From positions 868,001 to 932,000 of the forward strand of contig NZ_CP073105.1 in assembly GCF_018138085.1 (NCBI RefSeq): a stretch of DNA of 64,000 nucleotides, written 5' to 3'. Numbering within the stretch: position 1 is the first letter of the stretch; each line of letters begins with the position of its first letter. This DNA is from Stutzerimonas stutzeri. Lineage in GTDB: Bacteria; Pseudomonadota; Gammaproteobacteria; Pseudomonadales; Pseudomonadaceae. This document shows positions 60,807-64,000 of the stretch, in pieces. A program made the position numbers and the translations under genes. The notes below the pieces were generated by a model, which was not told the origin of the DNA, searched no databases, and saw nothing but the letters and a program-made list of their open reading frames with translations.

Positions 60807-63689
60807 ATGCTTGAGTTGAATGCAGAGCACATCCACATGCATCAGACCGCGCCGGACAAGCCTGCCGCGCTGACGTTGCTGAGCGAGGTGTTGGTGGCGG
60901 ACGGGCTGGTGGCGCCCGGTTACCTCGACGGGTTGCGTGCGCGGGAAGCGCAGGGCTCGACGTTTCTCGGGCAGGGCATCGCCATTCCGCACGGCACGCC
61001 GGAAACGCGCGATCAGGTGTTCACCACCGGCGTGCGATTGCTGCATTTCCCCGGCGGCGTCGATTGGGGCAACGGGCAGCAGGTGTACCTCGCCATTGGC
61101 ATCGCCGCGCGTTCGGATGAACACCTGCGGTTGCTGCAGTTGTTGACCCGAGCGCTGGGCGAGGGCGATCTCAGCGACGCGCTGCGGAAAGCCGAAAGCC
61201 CCGAGGCGATCATCGATCTGCTGCAAGGAGCGCCGCAGGCGTTGGCGCTGGATGGACAACTGGTCGGGCTGGGTGTCGCCGCCGATGATTTCGACGAGCT
61301 GGCGTGGCAGGGCGTCAAGCTGCTCAAGCGTGCGCAGTGCGTGGAGCCTGGTTTCAACGCCAGCCTGTCGCTGAACCAGGCACTGCCGCTGGGCGATGGC
61401 CTGTGGTGGCTGAGCAGCGAGCAGTCGGTGCAACGTCCAGGGCTGGCGTTCGTCACGCCGGCTGCCGATCTTCAACATCATGATCAGCCGCTCAAAGGCC
61501 TGTTCGTACTGGCGAGCCTCGGCGAAGCGCACCGGGCCATGCTCGAGCGGCTGTGCAACCTGCTGATCGAAGGGCGCGGGCAGGAATTGAGCGAGGCGAC
61601 GTCCAGTCGCACGGTACTCGAAGCCCTCGGCGGTGAGGTGCCGGCCGATTGGCCGAGCGCTCGGGTGCCGCTGGCCAACGCCCATGGTTTGCATGCACGC
61701 CCGGCCAAGGTGCTGACTGAAATTGCCCAGTCCTTCGACGGCGAAATCCGCGTGCGTCAGGCCGGCAGCGAGAGCGCCGGCGTCTCGGCCAAGAGCCTGA
61801 GCAAGCTGCTGGCGATGGGCGCGCAGCGTGGCCAGGTGCTGGAATTCATGGCCGAACCCTCGATCGCCGGCGATGCGCTGCCGGCGCTGGTGCGAGCGGT
61901 CGAGGAAGGCTTGGGCGAGGAGGTCGAGCCGCTACCGGCTTCGGGCGAGGCGAGCGAGCCGCCGGTCATGGCGCAGGGGCCTGCTGAATCGGCCATCGAG
62001 CAGGCCGCGCTGCGCGCCGGTGAACAGGTGAACGGTATTGCCGCCTCGCCGGGCATCGCCATTGGCCCGGTGCTGGTGCGCAAACCGCAGGTGATCGACT
62101 ACCCGACACGCGGCGAGTCGCCGACAGTCGAACTGCAGCGGCTGGATGCGGCACTGGAGCGCGTACATGGCGAGATCGGCGTGCTGATCGCCGAAAGCCA
62201 GGTCTCCAGCATCCGCGACATCTTCACTACCCACCAGGCGATGCTCAAGGACCCGGCGCTGCGCGAGGAAGTGCAGGTTCGGTTGCAAAAGGGACTGAGC
62301 GCCGAAGCGGCCTGGATGGTGGAAATCGAAAGCGCGGCGCAACAACAGGAAGCGCTGCACGACAAGCTGCTGGCCGAGCGCGCCGCGGACCTGCGCGATG
62401 TCGGGCGCCGCGTGCTGGCCTGTCTGACCGGCGTCGAGGCCGAGCAGGCGCCGGACGAGCCTTACATCCTGGTGATGGAAGAGGTGGCGCCTTCGGATGT
62501 AGCCACGCTCAACGCCCAGCGCGTTGCCGGCATTCTAACGGCGGGTGGCGGCGCCACGTCGCATAGCGCGATCATCGCGCGGGCGCTGGGCATTCCGGCG
62601 ATCGTCGGCGCCGGGCCGGGTGTGCTCGGGTTGGCGCCCAACACTCTGCTGCTGCTCGACGGCGAACGCGGCGAGCTGCTGGTTTCACCGACCGACGCGC
62701 AGTTGGAGGAGGCACGCAGCGAACGCGCTGCCCGCGAAGAGCGCAAGCGGCTCGCAAATGAGCGTCGGCTGGAGCCGGCAGTCACCCGCGACGGGCATCC
62801 GGTGGAAATTGCCGCCAATATCGGCGCAGCCGGCGAGACGCCGGAAGCCGTGGCAATGGGCGCCGAGGGTATCGGCCTGCTGCGCACCGAACTGGTGTTC
62901 ATGACCCATTCCCAGGCCCCGGATCAGGCGGCCCAGCAGGCCGAGTATCGCCGCGTACTGGAGGCCCTCGAAGGCCGTCCGCTGGTGGTGCGCACGCTGG
63001 ACGTCGGCGGCGACAAACCGCTGCCGTACTGGCCGATGCCGGCCGAGGAGAACCCCTTCCTCGGTGTGCGCGGCATTCGTCTGAGCCTGCAACGCCCGGA
63101 CATCCTCGAAACCCAACTGCGCGCCTTGCTCGCCTCGGCCGACGGCCGGCCGCTGCGGATCATGTTTCCCATGGTCGGCAACATCGAGGAATGGCGCACC
63201 GCCAAAGCGATGGTCGATCGCCTGCGCGTCGAGCTGCCGGTGGCGGACCTGCAGGTCGGCATCATGATCGAGGTTCCATCCGCCGCGCTGATCGCGCCGG
63301 TGCTGGCGCAGGAAGTCGACTTCTTCAGCATCGGCACCAACGACCTCACGCAATACACCCTGGCCATCGACCGCGGGCACCCGAGCCTGTCCGGCCAAGC
63401 GGATGGGCTGCATCCGGCGGTACTCAGGCTGATCGGCATGACCGTCGAGGCAGCGCACGCCCATGGCAAGTGGGTCGGCGTCTGCGGCGAGCTGGCCGCC
63501 GATGCGCTGGCGGTGCCAATGCTGGTGGGGCTGGGAGTGGACGAATTGAGCGTCTCGGCGCGCAGTATCGCGCTGGTCAAGGCGCGGGTGCGCGAGCTTG
63601 ATTTCGTCGCCTGCCAGCGCTTGGCGCAACAGGCATTGATGCTCCCCGGTGCCCATGAAGTGCGCGCCTTTGTCGGGGAGCACTGCTGA
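60807..63689 (+). CDS. fruB: FruB, fructose PTS EIIA-HPr-EI fusion
   Basis: A 960-residue multidomain phosphotransferase. EIIA-Fru at about 1-145 has its phosphoacceptor His in GIAIPHGTPETRD (about 62). A linker domain follows at 155-270. HPr at about 285-370 has phosphoacceptor His in NAHGLHARPAKVL (about 297). Enzyme I at about 408-960 has active His in GGGATSHSAIIARALGIPAIVG (about 585) and the pyruvate-binding region VDFFSIGTNDLTQYTLAIDR. It passes phosphate from PEP to the fructose permease FruA, which should follow downstream outside the window. Confidence 0.95.
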   Translation: MLELNAEHIHMHQTAPDKPAALTLLSEVLVADGLVAPGYLDGLRAREAQGSTFLGQGIAIPHGTPETRDQVFTTGVRLLHFPGGVDWGNGQQVYLAIGIAARSDEHLRLLQLLTRALGEGDLSDALRKAESPEAIIDLLQGAPQALALDGQLVGLGVAADDFDELAWQGVKLLKRAQCVEPGFNASLSLNQALPLGDGLWWLSSEQSVQRPGLAFVTPAADLQHHDQPLKGLFVLASLGEAHRAMLERLCNLLIEGRGQELSEATSSRTVLEALGGEVPADWPSARVPLANAHGLHARPAKVLTEIAQSFDGEIRVRQAGSESAGVSAKSLSKLLAMGAQRGQVLEFMAEPSIAGDALPALVRAVEEGLGEEVEPLPASGEASEPPVMAQGPAESAIEQAALRAGEQVNGIAASPGIAIGPVLVRKPQVIDYPTRGESPTVELQRLDAALERVHGEIGVLIAESQVSSIRDIFTTHQAMLKDPALREEVQVRLQKGLSAEAAWMVEIESAAQQQEALHDKLLAERAADLRDVGRRVLACLTGVEAEQAPDEPYILVMEEVAPSDVATLNAQRVAGILTAGGGATSHSAIIARALGIPAIVGAGPGVLGLAPNTLLLLDGERGELLVSPTDAQLEEARSERAAREERKRLANERRLEPAVTRDGHPVEIAANIGAAGETPEAVAMGAEGIGLLRTELVFMTHSQAPDQAAQQAEYRRVLEALEGRPLVVRTLDVGGDKPLPYWPMPAEENPFLGVRGIRLSLQRPDILETQLRALLASADGRPLRIMFPMVGNIEEWRTAKAMVDRLRVELPVADLQVGIMIEVPSAALIAPVLAQEVDFFSIGTNDLTQYTLAIDRGHPSLSGQADGLHPAVLRLIGMTVEAAHAHGKWVGVCGELAADALAVPMLVGLGVDELSVSARSIALVKARVRELDFVACQRLAQQALMLPGAHEVRAFVGEHC

Positions 63690-64000
63690 TGGCCCGTGTC
63701 CTTACCGTCACCCTTAATCCGGCGCTGGACCTGACCGTGCAGCTGCCGTCGCTGCGCCCGGGCGAGGTCAACCGCAGCGACAGCCTGCAGGTGCACGCCG
63801 CCGGCAAGGGCCTCAACGTCGCCCAGGTGCTGGCCGATCTCGGCCATCAGCTGACCGTCACCGGCTTTCTCGGCGAGGGCAATCCGCAGGCGTTCGAACA
63901 ACTGTTCGCCGCGCGTGGTTTTGCCGACGAGTTCGTCCGTGTGGCGGGGGACACGCGCAGCAACCTCAAGCTGGCCGAGGCGGATGGGCGCGTCACCGAT
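63689..64000 (+). CDS. fruK: FruK, 1-phosphofructokinase (partial)
   Basis: N-terminal 104 residues of a PfkB-family kinase that converts fructose-1-phosphate to fructose-1,6-bisphosphate. It starts MARVLTVTLNPALDLTVQL and shows the family motif AAGKGLNVAQVLADLG at about 37-52. Overlaps the fruB stop (TGATG). Runs off the right edge. Confidence 0.95.
   Translation, partial: MARVLTVTLNPALDLTVQLPSLRPGEVNRSDSLQVHAAGKGLNVAQVLADLGHQLTVTGFLGEGNPQAFEQLFAARGFADEFVRVAGDTRSNLKLAEADGRVTD

Overview
The window is high-GC chromosomal DNA that most resembles a denitrifying pseudomonad of the Stutzerimonas (Pseudomonas stutzeri) group. The evidence is the cytochrome cd1 nitrite reductase (nir) and NO reductase (nor) genes, several Dnr-type regulators, Pseudomonas-style REP palindromes and a chromosomal integron. 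No database could be searched, so the assignment rests on recognised protein families and gene order.

Layout. Positions 1-7143 hold a leftward nir block, nirS-nirM-nirC-nirF-nirD-nirL-nirG-nirH, then a divergent 76-aa ORF and the start of nirJ. Positions 7501-14101 hold a rightward block, nirQ-norE-norF, a 1-kb REP array, then norC-norB-norD. Positions 14776-22716 are regulatory and anaerobic: dnrP, dnr, a 45-aa ORF and dnrN run leftward; norR runs rightward; then come ubiU-ubiV-ubiT, a DGC-domain protein and a second Dnr-type regulator. Positions 22952-25954 encode anaerobic class III ribonucleotide reductase. Its glycyl-radical domain is encoded as a separate 54-aa gene between nrdD and nrdG. 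Perfect or near-perfect Anr/Dnr (FNR-type) boxes, TTGAY-N4-RTCAA, precede nirS, nirQ, norC, dnrP, ubiU, the DGC gene and nrdD, so this is a coherent anoxia/NO regulon. NorR appears to act through three GT-N7-AC sites and a sigma-54 promoter on dnrN.

Positions 26375-29507 encode an FtrABCD-type ferrous iron uptake system with an upstream Fur-like site. Then follow an MFS exporter, a LysR regulator and a puuA-puuC-puuB-puuD putrescine catabolic cluster in which puuA carries a frameshift. Positions 38142-42376 are miscellaneous metabolic and membrane genes.

Positions about 42638-46826 are a chromosomal integron. intI reads rightward, and a leftward array of about six cassettes is delimited by six attC sites. 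Cassette genes include a DUF2971 protein, an HNH protein, a small zinc-ribbon protein and orphans, and they are visibly more AT-rich than the host DNA. To the right lie a TonB siderophore receptor with a palindromic Fur box, NYN/LOTUS, catalase-like and MATE genes, a second REP family in a 7-unit array (56257-57100), two DUF4136 lipoproteins, cmoM, a MazG-like gene, and the fructose PTS cluster (cra, fruB, start of fruK) with a perfect Cra operator.
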